Part shown: positions 18,412 to 28,365 of the stretch, in pieces
Layout: each line of letters opens with the position of its first letter
How positions within the stretch are numbered: the stretch's first letter is position 1
Assembly (NCBI GenBank): GCA_028280345.1
Contig: JANQLY010000023.1
Location: 62,001 to 126,000, forward strand
DNA length: 64,000 nt
Reading direction: 5' to 3'
Origin: Pseudomonadales bacterium
GTDB taxonomy: Bacteria; Pseudomonadota; Gammaproteobacteria; Pseudomonadales; UBA7239
Notes under the pieces: model-generated
Told to the model about the DNA's origin: nothing
Databases searched by the model: none
Seen by the model: the letters and a program-made list of their open reading frames with translations, nothing else
Translations under genes and position numbers: made by a program

Positions 18412-19099
18412 TACTGTCCGCACAAGCGCTCAATACACCACGGTCAAGCCGGTGTACCGCACCGATTGTCGCCGCGAGCCGGGGGTCGTGAGTTACTACA
18501 ATAAATGCCGTTCGATGTTCTGCCTGCAAATGCTGGATCAACTCGAGCACTGACTGCGCTGAGCCCTGATCAAGATTACCGGTTGGCTCATCCATTAATA
18601 CACAGGCGGGGTTCGCCACCATCGCTCGCGCAATCGCCACCCGCTGGCGCTCTCCACCTGACAGTGCAGACGGCTTGTGCTGCAGGCGTTGCTGCAAACC
18701 CACCTGTTCCAGCAGCGCCGCTGCCTGCTGCTGTGCTGACTTGCGCCCGTGACCGGCAATCAGCAACGGCATCATAGTGTTTTCCAGTGCAGTAAATTCC
18801 CGCAACAGGTGGTGCATCTGATAGACAAAACCGAGTTGACGGTTACGCAAGGCCGACATATCACGATCAGATAACGCGGTAATATCCTGCCCACACAGAG
18901 AGACACGACCGCTGTCGGGTCGGTCGAGGCCACCGAGCATATTCAGTAAAGTACTTTTACCGGAGCCGGACGAACCAATAATCGCCATCGACTCCCCTTT
19001 TTCCAGTGACAAATTCACGCCATTGAGTATCGCAATGCGATCCCCCCCTTGCTGAAAGCTTTTTACCAGATCCTCACAGCGGATCACTGTATCACTCAA
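18404..19099 (-). CDS. lolD: Lipoprotein-releasing ABC transporter ATPase LolD
   Basis: A 231-residue ABC ATPase that powers lipoprotein release by LolCE. Walker A GSSGSGKST is at 42-50, the Q-loop around Q94, the signature LSGGE at 146-150, Walker B VLMDEP with catalytic E171, and the switch His at H204 (VVTHDP). The LolD-specific region QMHHLLREFTALEN lies just after the Q-loop. It starts 22 bp after lolC and overlaps lolE by 8 bp. Confidence 0.96.
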   Translation of the reverse strand: MSDTVIRCEDLVKSFQQGGDRIAILNGVNLSLEKGESMAIIGSSGSGKSTLLNMLGGLDRPDSGRVSLCGQDITALSDRDMSALRNRQLGFVYQMHHLLREFTALENTMMPLLIAGHGRKSAQQQAAALLEQVGLQQRLQHKPSALSGGERQRVAIARAMVANPACVLMDEPTGNLDQGSAQSVLELIQHLQAEHRTAFIVVTHDPRLAATIGAVHRLDRGVLSACADSNE

Positions 19100-19121
19100 A
19101 ATGTTTCCTGTTCTTTATTCA

Positions 19122-20369
19122 TCAGTTGTTAATAGATACTACCGGATCGATACGCGCCGACTTCCACGCCGGGTACAATGTCGCAAGCAGGGTTAACAGC
19201 AGCGACACCAGCGCAATCATCACCACATCGCGCCATATCAGCAAACTCGGCAGATGGGCAAGATAATAAATACTCGAGCCAAACACCTGCCCACCAAACA
19301 CCCCTTCAATCCAGTCCACAAGATCCGGGGTGGTGGTGGCAAACAACACACCGAGCAAGGTACCAATTAGTATACCGGTAAGCCCCACGAGCAAACCCTG
19401 CATCATAAACACACGCATAATCATTGCTGAACTCGCCCCCATCACCTTGAGAATCGCAATGTCCTTGCGTTTGTTCGCCACCATCATCGTGAGTATCGAC
19501 ACAATATTAAATACCGCCACCGCAATCACCACATAGAGCAGCAGGGAAACCATGCGTTTTTCCATTGCAATCGCTTCAAACAGGTCGCGGTGAGTATCCT
19601 GCCAGGAGTGCACCTTGAGCCCCGGATGTTGCTGCTGTAACTGTTGCAGGGTTTGTGGTGCGCTGTGCAAGTCAATGGTCTTAACACGCAGCTGTTGTAT
19701 CGCCCCATTGCGCCGAAACAGTTTCAACGCACGATCGAGATGAATCAACGCGAGATGATTATCCACATCGGCACCGACATGAAAGATGCCGGTTACCACA
19801 AAACGCTTCTGGCGAATATGCACTCCCACCGGACTCACGGAAATATCCGGCAGCATGATGTTCACTTTATCACCAACACCGGCACCGAGCTGCCGCGCAA
19901 GACCACGACCGAGAATAATGCCAAAACGCTCCTGTTCCAGGCCATCCAGCGTGCCATAAACCAGACTTTCGTGAATGTCCGAAACTCCTGTCTCTGTCGC
20001 GGGCAAAATGCCGTTGAGGTTGACTGGCGCCGAACGCTCGCCGTACAGCATCACGACCATTTCTTCCACGTAGGGGGAAGTCGCGACGACACCGGGCTGG
20101 CTCTCAAGCTGTCGGATAAAATCCTCTCTGTCATCTATTGCCTCCGCAGCAACAAAGCCGTGGGGAATTACACGCAGAATGCGTTGTTTCAGCTCCCGAT
20201 CAAATCCATTCATCACTGAAAGCACAATGATCATCGCCATAACACCAAGGATAATCCCGAGCAGGGACACCAGCGACACAAACGAGATAAATCGCTGCTC
20301 ACGCTGGCTAAAGGTATAGCGCTTGCCGATAAAGAACGACAGGGAGGTGGAAGAAGTCATAGGGCGCAT
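19122..20369 (-). CDS. lolC: Lipoprotein-releasing ABC transporter permease LolC
   Basis: A 415-residue permease paralogous to lolE, with a first helix at about 30-53, a periplasmic domain to about 265 and three C-terminal helices. SFFIGKRYTFSQREQRFISFVS at the N-terminus is typical of LolC. A start three codons later (MTSSTSLSFF, 20360) is nearly as likely. It is first in the lolCDE operon. The gene upstream at 20509 is divergent, and the 139-bp gap must hold promoters for both. Products of this window that depend on Lol include MltD, the HEAT lipoprotein and the RHS lipoprotein. Confidence 0.93.
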   Translation of the reverse strand: MRPMTSSTSLSFFIGKRYTFSQREQRFISFVSLVSLLGIILGVMAMIIVLSVMNGFDRELKQRILRVIPHGFVAAEAIDDREDFIRQLESQPGVVATSPYVEEMVVMLYGERSAPVNLNGILPATETGVSDIHESLVYGTLDGLEQERFGIILGRGLARQLGAGVGDKVNIMLPDISVSPVGVHIRQKRFVVTGIFHVGADVDNHLALIHLDRALKLFRRNGAIQQLRVKTIDLHSAPQTLQQLQQQHPGLKVHSWQDTHRDLFEAIAMEKRMVSLLLYVVIAVAVFNIVSILTMMVANKRKDIAILKVMGASSAMIMRVFMMQGLLVGLTGILIGTLLGVLFATTTPDLVDWIEGVFGGQVFGSSIYYLAHLPSLLIWRDVVMIALVSLLLTLLATLYPAWKSARIDPVVSINN

Positions 20370-20508
20370 TTAACCGGAATATCGATACGGGCACAACAAA
20401 CACCCCTGGCTTCCCGATACCCGCTGCCAGAACAGTAAACATGACTTCTGCCAGGGATATTCCGTGGTATGATGTGCCCACCTCAGTCAAATAAGGAAGC
20501 TGCAAACC

Positions 20509-20895
20509 ATGTTACAAATCCGGCCCTATTCCCGATTTGCCTCTGTACTCACGACTTCGCTGACACGACTGCTCGCAAGCCTTGCTCTTGTCTCTGCCAC
20601 TTCAGCCTTTGCCCAGGAAACCATGATGGAAGGAGAAATGTCTGAAGAAATGACTATCAGCGGCGACGAGGTGGTTGTCCCCGTAGGCCAGCAAGGTGCC
20701 GATAAGGACTCCATGGCACGCCCCATGATTGGCATGACCTCCGACGAGGTAGAAGCAACTTTCGGTGCACCAAAAGACTGGTCTGATCCCGTCGGCGAAC
20801 CACCAATCACGATCTGGCACTACGACGAGTTCAGTGTTTATTATGAATACAACCGTGTCATCCACACCGTTGTCAAACCCAACGCAACCAACTGA
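20509..20895 (+). CDS. Secreted protein with a BamE/SmpA-like domain
   Basis: A 128-residue exported protein. A long N-terminus (about 36 residues) with a hydrophobic core LLASLALVSATSAFA ends in an AFA-QE cleavage site. A Met/Glu-rich linker follows, then a short domain from about 72 (PMIGMTSDEVEATFGAPKDW, then IWHYDEFSVYYEYN). That is the small outer membrane protein A/OmlA (BamE-like) fold pattern with one G-x-P turn. It is shorter than BamE and not a lipoprotein. It has a good AAGGA ribosome site, and TATGAT at about 20469-20474 is a possible -10. It may be cotranscribed with the membrane protein 35 bp downstream. Confidence 0.75.
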   Translation: MLQIRPYSRFASVLTTSLTRLLASLALVSATSAFAQETMMEGEMSEEMTISGDEVVVPVGQQGADKDSMARPMIGMTSDEVEATFGAPKDWSDPVGEPPITIWHYDEFSVYYEYNRVIHTVVKPNATN

Positions 20896-20930
20896 CAGCA
20901 ATCCGCCACTCTGAAGGTGAATTCAGGTGG

Positions 20931-21650
20931 ATGAGCAGTACCATTAACAATCCGCTAAACCAGCTCAGCCCGCGACAGAAATTTCTGCTCGGGGGCTGTG
21001 TTATTGGCCTCACCGCGATTGCCTTTATCTTTCTCTACCCTTATTTGTCGTTTGACTATATCAAGCAACAGCATCTGGAATTTCAACAATTCCATGCCGA
21101 GCACCCGCTACTCACAGTTGTGATCTTTATTGTGATTTATGTGATTCTCACAGGTATGGCACTGCCCGCCGCTGGCGCCATGATGATGTTATCCGGCGCG
21201 CTGTTCGGATTCGTCCAGGGTACGATCATCACCACTGTGGCAAGTACCGCAGGCGCTGTTGTTGTTTTTTTGTGGTCACGCTATTTCTTTCGCGACTGGG
21301 TTGAAAGCCAGTTTTCCTCACAGCTGACCGTTATCAATCAGGGGCTCGAGAAGGAAGGTGGCTATTATCTGTTCAGTATTCGCATGGTTGCCGTGTTTCC
21401 GTTTTTTATTGTTAATCTGATTACCGGCGTGACCGCACTCAAACTATCTACCTATATTATTGCCACCGCGCCAGCGCAGCTCGTCGCCTCTGCGGTGCTG
21501 AACTTTGCCGGTATGCAGTTGAGCCAGATCAATAGCCTTAATGAAATTATGTCATTAAAAACTGTTTCGGCACTGGCTGTTATCGGCCTTACTCCGCTAC
21601 TGATCCATCGAACTTTTGCCTGGCGAAAAAGTCGAAGCGTGCAATCCTGA
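20931..21650 (+). CDS. TVP38/TMEM64 family (DedA-superfamily) membrane protein
   Basis: A 239-residue protein with five to six membrane helices. The family core is visible at about 84-125 (ALPAAGAMMMLSGALFGF, then an STAGA motif before the arginine-containing helix) and in FSIRMVAVFPFFIVNLITG (about 147-165). VTT/DedA-superfamily proteins are lipid scramblases or transporters. In arsenosugar clusters a TVP38 protein commonly accompanies arsS, and here it precedes arsS by 24 bp, so it is probably the first gene of the operon and may move an arsenic intermediate (inference). ATG 20931 has GGTGG just upstream. Confidence 0.83.
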   Translation: MSSTINNPLNQLSPRQKFLLGGCVIGLTAIAFIFLYPYLSFDYIKQQHLEFQQFHAEHPLLTVVIFIVIYVILTGMALPAAGAMMMLSGALFGFVQGTIITTVASTAGAVVVFLWSRYFFRDWVESQFSSQLTVINQGLEKEGGYYLFSIRMVAVFPFFIVNLITGVTALKLSTYIIATAPAQLVASAVLNFAGMQLSQINSLNEIMSLKTVSALAVIGLTPLLIHRTFAWRKSRSVQS

Positions 21651-21674
21651 ACACGAGCAGACATAATCGCCTCT

Positions 21675-22685
<1,011 letters not shown>

Positions 22686-22714
22686 CATTCCAAACCTGCT
22701 GGATAAACCCCCAC

Positions 22715-23752
22715 ATGAACAAAGTTGAAACCATTCATCACGATGTGAAAAATTACTATGGCGAGGTACTGCAAGGCAGTGAAGATTTAAAAACTTCTGC
22801 GTGTTGTCCGATTGATGCGATGCCCGAGTTCCTCAAGCCCTACCTCGCCAATATTCACGACGAGGTCATTGCCCGTTTTTATGGCTGTGGCTCACCGATA
22901 CCGTTTGCGTTGGAAGGCAAAACGGTACTCGATCTCGGCTGCGGTACCGGGCGTGACTGTTATGTCGCCGCCCAACTTGTCGGCGACGATGGCCATGTGA
23001 TCGGCGTTGATATGACCGAAGCGCAGTTGCAAGTCGCGCAGCAAACCCTGCCCTGGCACCAGCAGCAACTGAATTTGAAAAACCGTATCGATTTTCGCCA
23101 CGGTTATATTGAAGATCTCGATTCCGTCAACATTGCTGATAACAGTATTGATGTGGTGATCTCCAACTGCGTGATTAATCTGTCGGCAAACAAGGAAAAC
23201 GTATTTCGCGAAATCTTCCGCGTATTAAAACCTGGCGGTGAACTGTATTTCTCTGATGTGTTTGCTGACCGACGCCTCGAACAACATCTCAAGGAAGATC
23301 CTGTGATGCTTGGTGAATGTCTTGGCGGCGCGCTGTATAGCGAAGACTTCCGCCGTATGCTCGCCAAACTCGGTGTTGCCGATATTCGCAGCACAGCAAA
23401 AAGCCGTATTACACTGGATGACAGTGAGCTTGCAGAAAAAGCCGGACACATCGGCTTTTACTCGGTGACCGTGCGCGCATTTAAACTGCCCCTTGAAGAT
23501 CGCTGTGAAGACTACGGTCAGGTTGCCACTTATAACGGCGGCATCAAGCATTCACCTAACCGGTTTATGCTCGACGACCATCACCTGTTTGGAAAGCATC
23601 GGCCAATGCTCGTGTGCGGCAACACTGCCGATATGCTGCAAAAAACCCGCTACAGTGAATACTTCACCGTCACCGAACGCACACAGCACTTTGGGCTGTT
23701 TGACTGCGCACCTGAAGATGCAGCCGACGGCAGTGCTGTACCCTGCTGTTAA
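22715..23752 (+). CDS. arsM: Arsenite methyltransferase, ArsM-like
   Basis: A 345-residue SAM-dependent methyltransferase. Motif I is DLGCGTG at 73-79. Cysteines matching the arsenite-binding set of ArsM/AS3MT are present: C30-C31 in TSACCPID and C152 in ISNCVINLS, the latter a hallmark of the family. C58 (YGCGSPIP) is also conserved. The protein ends in a Cys-Cys pair. The expected reaction is stepwise methylation of As(III) to mono- and dimethylarsenicals. ATG 22715 (MNKVETIHHD) is chosen because the frame upstream overlaps arsS and shows no family similarity. Confidence 0.9.
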   Translation: MNKVETIHHDVKNYYGEVLQGSEDLKTSACCPIDAMPEFLKPYLANIHDEVIARFYGCGSPIPFALEGKTVLDLGCGTGRDCYVAAQLVGDDGHVIGVDMTEAQLQVAQQTLPWHQQQLNLKNRIDFRHGYIEDLDSVNIADNSIDVVISNCVINLSANKENVFREIFRVLKPGGELYFSDVFADRRLEQHLKEDPVMLGECLGGALYSEDFRRMLAKLGVADIRSTAKSRITLDDSELAEKAGHIGFYSVTVRAFKLPLEDRCEDYGQVATYNGGIKHSPNRFMLDDHHLFGKHRPMLVCGNTADMLQKTRYSEYFTVTERTQHFGLFDCAPEDAADGSAVPCC

Positions 23753-23766
23753 CTGTTTCTGTGCCA

Positions 23767-24537
23767 ATGACTGAACTGTCGATCATTATTCCGCTGGGTA
23801 AGCATGAACAAGCCTGGCAAACACTGCTTGCCGGGTTAACACAACTACCGGACAACCTGGATATCGAAATTATTCTCGCTGCAACTGACGAGATACTCGG
23901 CAACGATAAAACTCATGAGCAGTCTGTCGCCGATACACTCGCCGCATTAGGCAAAAAACCCGACTGCCCGATCCGCATTTGCAGCGCAGTTACTGGCCGG
24001 GCGCGTCAGCTAAACCGCGCAGCCGACATAGCAAGCAAAACCTGGCTGTGGTTTTTACATGCAGACAGCGAGGGTGCCGCTACCTGCCTCAACGCACTCG
24101 CAGCGGAAATTGAGGAAGCCACAGACACGGCCAATAGCCTGTTTTATTTCCGCCTCGGGTTTTATAACAACCACTCCTCGCTTGTGCGTCTCAATGCCAT
24201 CGCGGCCAATTTACGCAGCCGACTTTGCAAGACCCCGTTCGGTGACCAGGGCTTTTGCATTCATGCGAATACTTTCCGCAAGCTCGGTGGCTACAACGAA
24301 CAGTGCCGCTACGGTGAGGATCATCTGCTGGTATGGCAGGCGCACTTTCAACAAGTACGTCTGGTTGAAATGCCACAAACCCTGCGCACCAGCGCACGCA
24401 AGTACAACGATAATGGCTGGTTTCAACAGAGCCTTGTTCACACCTGCCTGTGGCTCGCCCAGGCAGCACCACAATGTCTCAAGTGGATACGACTACAGGT
24501 ACAACAGCGATGCCGGACAGCCAGCAATCCTCCGTAG
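23767..24537 (+). CDS. Arsenosugar-associated glycosyltransferase, family 2 (TIGR04283 type)
   Basis: A 256-residue GT-A fold protein. ELSIIIPLGKHEQAW opens the Rossmann-like donor fold, WLWFLHADSE near 96-105 carries the DxD-like metal site, and PFGDQGFCIHANTF with GGYNEQCRYGEDHLLV supply the acceptor side. The pattern is that of the TIGR04283 family found beside arsS. It probably builds the sugar part of the arsenosugar. A GTG at 23761 is an alternative start. The last 28 bases overlap the next gene, suggesting coupled translation. No strong ribosome site precedes it, 14 bp after the arsM-like gene. Confidence 0.83.
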   Translation: MTELSIIIPLGKHEQAWQTLLAGLTQLPDNLDIEIILAATDEILGNDKTHEQSVADTLAALGKKPDCPIRICSAVTGRARQLNRAADIASKTWLWFLHADSEGAATCLNALAAEIEEATDTANSLFYFRLGFYNNHSSLVRLNAIAANLRSRLCKTPFGDQGFCIHANTFRKLGGYNEQCRYGEDHLLVWQAHFQQVRLVEMPQTLRTSARKYNDNGWFQQSLVHTCLWLAQAAPQCLKWIRLQVQQRCRTASNPP

Positions 24538-25280
24538 CCCTCGCTATCTTTGTCAAAACTCCGGAGTTGAGCCCGGTGAAAACCCGTCTTGCGCGGGAGA
24601 TCGGCGAAACCCAGGCGCGGACTTTTTATGAACATGCACTGTTAGCCACCGAGGCGCTCGCACTCGAATTACCCGAACAGGGCATTCAGCCATACTGGGC
24701 TGTCACCGAACCCGAAGCCATGTCCCACCCCCGCTGGCAATCCCTGCCGCGCATTTGCTCCGCACAGCCCGTCCCGACATTACAGGAAGAGTTACAGGAA
24801 GAACCGGATAAAGCAGCAGATACCTTGAGCCTTGGCTACCGCCTCGCTTCGGTATTTGCCCAGCTCAGGCAGCAGCATGATACCGTGATGGTTATCGGTT
24901 CCGATTGCCCCCAGATCGACCGACAGACCCTGCTCGCCGCCCGGCATCTGGCTGCGCAAAACCCGGATGCGGTGGTATTTGGCCCAAGCGAGGATGGCGG
25001 ATTTTATCTCGCTGCCAGCAGCAGCGAGCTGCCTGCGGAGCTTTGGCTAAAGACGACTTACAGCCACCGGAATACCTATCTCTGGCTCAAACAGGCCTGT
25101 AAGCCCGATTACAGTATTATCGAGCTACCTCCATTACAGGATATTGACGAACTTGAAGACCTGATGGCGCTGGAGAGCTTCCTCGAACAACAGTATTTGC
25201 GTCAGGGCCGCTCCATCCCCCCGCCATTACAGGCCTTGCACGCATTTACCTGCCAGATCAATGCTGTAAAACGCCATTGA
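24510..25280 (+). CDS. Arsenosugar-associated glycosyltransferase-like protein (TIGR04282, DUF2064)
   Basis: A 256-residue protein of the DUF2064 family, a nucleotide-diphosphosugar-transferase-like fold. FVKTPELSPVKTRLA at about 14-28 is the nucleotide-binding loop. VMVIGSDCPQID near 127-138 and FGPSEDGGFYLAA near 158-170 are the family signatures. It pairs with the TIGR04283 gene in arsenosugar clusters. ATG 24510 is preferred; ATG 24474 is also in frame. Both overlap the upstream gene. It ends the operon; aroF begins 61 bp later with its own start region. Confidence 0.83.
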   Translation: MPDSQQSSVALAIFVKTPELSPVKTRLAREIGETQARTFYEHALLATEALALELPEQGIQPYWAVTEPEAMSHPRWQSLPRICSAQPVPTLQEELQEEPDKAADTLSLGYRLASVFAQLRQQHDTVMVIGSDCPQIDRQTLLAARHLAAQNPDAVVFGPSEDGGFYLAASSSELPAELWLKTTYSHRNTYLWLKQACKPDYSIIELPPLQDIDELEDLMALESFLEQQYLRQGRSIPPPLQALHAFTCQINAVKRH

Positions 25281-25341
25281 TTCCAGTACAATGAGCGCCC
25301 TTTTGACAGCGCCAGAGCGCCTTGAAATCACAGGTATTACT

Positions 25342-26415
25342 ATGAGCAAGCTACGTCTTGAAAACCTCAATGTCGAGTCACAGGAAATACTCATTACACC
25401 GGCCGACCTGAAGCGGGAAATCCCTGTGTCAGATACTGCCGCTGCAACGATTTCCGCTGGCCGAGAAGCCGTGCAAAACATTCTCGACGGCAAGGATCAC
25501 CGACTGCTTATTGTGGTCGGCCCCTGTTCCATTCACGATACCGAAGCCGCACTCGACTACGCCAAACGCCTCAAAGACCTTAATGACAAAGTCAGCGACA
25601 CCCTGCTCATTGTTATGCGTGTGTATTTTGAAAAACCGCGCACCACGACCGGATGGAAAGGACTGATTAACGACCCGTATATCAACGACTCGTTCAAGAT
25701 CGAGGAAGGCCTGAAAATTGGCCGCAAGTTGCTACACGATATTACCGAGATTGGTCTGCCCACTTCCACTGAAGCGCTTGATCCGATCTCGCCGCAATAT
25801 ATGCAGGACCTGATTGTCTGGTCGGCGATTGGTGCGCGCACCACAGAATCCCAGACCCACCGCGAAATGGCCAGCGGCCTGTCCTCATCAGTCGGTTTCA
25901 AAAATGGTACCGATGGTGGTCTGACCGTTGCATTAAACGCGCTCAAATCTGTGGCTAGTCCGCACCGTTTTCTCGGTATTAACGGCGAAGGCCAAGTGTC
26001 GATTATTACCACCAAAGGCAACCCCTACGCCCACATCGTACTGCGTGGCGGTGATAACAAACCGAACTACGACTCGGTGAGTGTAGCGCTGTGTGAATCA
26101 GAGCTCGACAAGGCCGGTATTGCGAAGAATATTATGGTGGACTGCTCCCACGCCAACTCGAACAAGAACCACGAGTTGCAACCACTGGTGCTCGAGAATA
26201 TCACTAACCAGATTATCGAGGGCAACAAGTCGATTATGGGTGTGATGGTTGAAAGCAACCTTGGTCCGGGCAACCAGAAAATTCCCGAAGACCTGAGTCA
26301 GTTGCAGTATGGTGTTTCCATTACCGATGCGTGTATCGATTGGGAAACCACTGAAAATGCGCTCAACGAAATGGCAAACAAGCTGAAGGATGTGCTACCT
26401 GGCCGTCGCAGCTAA
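25342..26415 (+). CDS. aroF: 3-deoxy-7-phosphoheptulonate synthase, AroF-like class I
   Basis: A 357-residue DAHP synthase, joining phosphoenolpyruvate and erythrose-4-phosphate at the entry to the shikimate pathway. VVGPCSIHD (about 60-68) with the metal Cys, RVYFEKPRTTTGWKG, GARTTESQTHREMASGLS, GFKNGTDGG and DCSHANSNK are all intact. The N-terminal EILITPADLK and STEALDPISPQY resemble E. coli AroF (tyrosine-sensitive) rather than AroG or AroH, so AroF-type feedback is likely but not proven. The start at ATG 25342 (MSKLRLENLN) has an ACAGGT ribosome site; an ATG at 25291 gives an unconserved extension. A strong terminator follows. Confidence 0.95.
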   Translation: MSKLRLENLNVESQEILITPADLKREIPVSDTAAATISAGREAVQNILDGKDHRLLIVVGPCSIHDTEAALDYAKRLKDLNDKVSDTLLIVMRVYFEKPRTTTGWKGLINDPYINDSFKIEEGLKIGRKLLHDITEIGLPTSTEALDPISPQYMQDLIVWSAIGARTTESQTHREMASGLSSSVGFKNGTDGGLTVALNALKSVASPHRFLGINGEGQVSIITTKGNPYAHIVLRGGDNKPNYDSVSVALCESELDKAGIAKNIMVDCSHANSNKNHELQPLVLENITNQIIEGNKSIMGVMVESNLGPGNQKIPEDLSQLQYGVSITDACIDWETTENALNEMANKLKDVLPGRRS

Positions 26416-26434
26416 CAGCCTCTCAAGATGTATC

Positions 26435-26473
26435 AAGCCCCGTTATCTGTTAGATAGCGGGGCTTTTTCTTTT
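26435..26473 (+). terminator. Intrinsic terminator of aroF
   Basis: Arms AAGCCCCGTTATC (26435-26447) and GATAGCGGGGCTT (26453-26465), with one G-T pair and loop TGTTA, followed by TTTCTTTT. It isolates aroF from the next gene. Confidence 0.93.
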
Positions 26474-26489
26474 CCGGTTAACAGATAAC

Positions 26490-26517
26490 TTGGCAGTTCG
26501 CCCCACAGGCGTATAAT
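26490..26517 (+). promoter_or_regulatory. Sigma70-type promoter giving an apparently leaderless message
   Basis: TTGGCA at 26490-26495, a 16-bp spacer, and a perfect TATAAT at 26512-26517. The predicted first transcribed base falls at about 26524, the A of the next gene's ATG, and no ribosome site precedes that ATG. Confidence 0.7.
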
Positions 26518-26523
26518 CAAAGC

Positions 26524-27000
26524 ATGCCCTGGAACGACGAACGACTCAGAAAACGTTTTGAATTTGCCTGCCCGGTAAAATGGGAAGATATGGATGCCAC
26601 TGAAAATCCACAACAGCGTTTTTGCCAGCAGTGCAACAAGCATGTGACCGAAGTTAGCAGCGAAGCCCAGTTTAACCTGATCGCCAGCCAGGGTGGCTGT
26701 GCCTCTGTAGTACTTGCCAGTGGCGCGGGCCTTGTTGCCGCACCCGAACCGCCGGAAGATGCAGACAGACTCGGTGGCGCTCCTAAACCGCCAAAAGAAG
26801 ATATGCCGGGAGAATACCCCAGTGAATACCTTGATGAACCACCCGAGCAGCTGCAACGCACCACAGGTACCATAGTACCCGATCGACGACGCCTTACTGG
26901 CCCGGCACGACCCGCGTGGTTTAATTATCTGGTTTATTTAATTCTCTTATCTGCCATAGCCGGGGTTGGCTATGGTGTTTACTGGCTCTGGCTGAGCTAA
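26524..27000 (+). CDS. Small Cys-motif protein with C-terminal membrane anchor
   Basis: A 158-residue protein of unknown function. The N-terminal module has FACPVKWEDMDAT followed by RFCQQCNKHVTEV, with cysteines at 16, 34 and 37. It is a small putative metal-binding motif of the type seen at the N-terminus of many uncharacterised proteins. A Pro/Glu-rich linker runs to about 125. A single hydrophobic helix at about 136-155 is followed by only a few residues, so it would be a tail-anchored inner-membrane protein with the Cys module in the cytoplasm. It converges on the next gene with 6 bp between stops. Confidence 0.75.
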   Translation: MPWNDERLRKRFEFACPVKWEDMDATENPQQRFCQQCNKHVTEVSSEAQFNLIASQGGCASVVLASGAGLVAAPEPPEDADRLGGAPKPPKEDMPGEYPSEYLDEPPEQLQRTTGTIVPDRRRLTGPARPAWFNYLVYLILLSAIAGVGYGVYWLWLS

Positions 27001-27006
27001 AGTTTT

Positions 27007-28176
27007 CTAATTGTCAGACTGCTTATAAATACTGCCCTGGTAATCACCATCTAGCGGTAGCAAGGACTCCAGCGTCCAGTTATTATCCAGTGGCAGGATA
27101 TCAAGTGCATCAACCACGCCATCACCATCATCGTCCCAATCCGCATTATCACCTAATCCGTCCATATCAGTATCAATCCACTCGGTGGCATCGTTTATAA
27201 AGGCATCCTGATCATTGTAGTAACCATCGCCATCCGTATCACCGGATGCTGGCGTACCGACATTAAACGGGTTAAACACATCCGTATCCCGAATATCTTC
27301 AACCCCATCATTATCATCATCGGGGTCACTGGCATTATCCAAGCCATCTTTATCCGCATCAAAAAACAGCGAACCCGCAAAAAATTCCACAGGCTCACTA
27401 AATGACCAGGCATCCAGCGTGACCGAAGTTGGTGCCGAACTAACATAGACATCCTCGATAAGAGAAACAGCGACTTCCCGACAAGCCACCTGCCCCCCCT
27501 CTGCTGAAAGATCAAGCCAGCACCAGGCATTTTCATTATGACCAAAAACGCTTTGCAGATTTTCTGTAACGATAAACTCAAGAGAATAACGGTCACTTAG
27601 TTGAAGAACCTCTGATTCGTCAACGCATAAAACAGTTGCTGAAAAACAAGCAATCCGTATTAAGGTAATTTGAGCAGAAAGATCACAAGTGACCAGCACA
27701 TCCCCGTTGCATACATAAGTAATTTGTAATTGATCAAAGTACTCGGGGGGCCATGAGCCAGTCGAACTTTGCCAAATCATATTTTCAAAGAAATATTGCT
27801 CTACCAACACCGAACCGGCTTTTTGGCGATCACCAACACACTGCTCTCCATTATCATCAATAATACAGAGCCGGTTGCCACGCTCACCAGGTCCTCCGTA
27901 ATACATATCAAATACATGATCGTAGGTAAATGAGGGCTGCTGATTCCAGCTTTCCAATGTTAATTCATAACGTTTTTCAGTGGGGCTATCGCCCATTTGC
28001 ACTTCCCAGCCGTCAACGATGCTATCACCATCTGTATCCGGGTTAGCAGGGTCAGTACCGTAAAGAATTTCATCAGTATCTGACAAGCCATCAAGATCAC
28101 TATCCAGCGCCCACAGCGGAGCATAAACCCATAGCAAAAACAAGCAAGCCACCCCCTTTATCAACAACAGCTTCAT
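27007..28176 (-). CDS. Secreted protein with thrombospondin type 3 Ca-binding repeats
   Basis: A 389-residue exported protein. MKLLLIKGVACLFLLWVYAPLWA is a clear signal peptide; this start at 28176 has an AGG ribosome site, better than the M four codons earlier. The mature part begins with LDSDLDGLSDTDE and has Asp-rich TSP3 repeats (DTDGDSIVDGWE, then DADKDGLDNASDPDDDNDG, then DTDGDGY and DTDMDGLGDNADWDDDGDG). These chelate calcium. The central 180 residues have several Cys and no recognised domain. It is one of several giant or Asp-rich exported proteins in this window. No sortase or MYXO-type tail is present. Confidence 0.82.
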   Translation of the reverse strand: MKLLLIKGVACLFLLWVYAPLWALDSDLDGLSDTDEILYGTDPANPDTDGDSIVDGWEVQMGDSPTEKRYELTLESWNQQPSFTYDHVFDMYYGGPGERGNRLCIIDDNGEQCVGDRQKAGSVLVEQYFFENMIWQSSTGSWPPEYFDQLQITYVCNGDVLVTCDLSAQITLIRIACFSATVLCVDESEVLQLSDRYSLEFIVTENLQSVFGHNENAWCWLDLSAEGGQVACREVAVSLIEDVYVSSAPTSVTLDAWSFSEPVEFFAGSLFFDADKDGLDNASDPDDDNDGVEDIRDTDVFNPFNVGTPASGDTDGDGYYNDQDAFINDATEWIDTDMDGLGDNADWDDDGDGVVDALDILPLDNNWTLESLLPLDGDYQGSIYKQSDN

Positions 28177-28318
28177 AAGCCTGTCCATTGATTTGATCTA
28201 ACCTTTTGAATTATTTGCATTTTATTTTCTACTTATAGATTGCAGACCCCTCATTCTATGAAAAAAGTGCCCGACATTACTAGCAAATTTTACTTAACTG
28301 CCAGTAAAAATATTCAAT

Positions 28319-28347
28319 AAAAAAGCCAGCTAAAAGCTGGCTTTTTT
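28319..28347. terminator. Bidirectional intrinsic terminator after the FG-GAP/haem protein
   Basis: Arms AAAAAAGCCAGC (28319-28330) and GCTGGCTTTTTT (28336-28347) with loop TAAAA. On the - strand it lies 18 bp after the stop of the gene ending at 28366. Confidence 0.93.
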
Positions 28348-28365
28348 ATTTGCTAAAGATAATCG

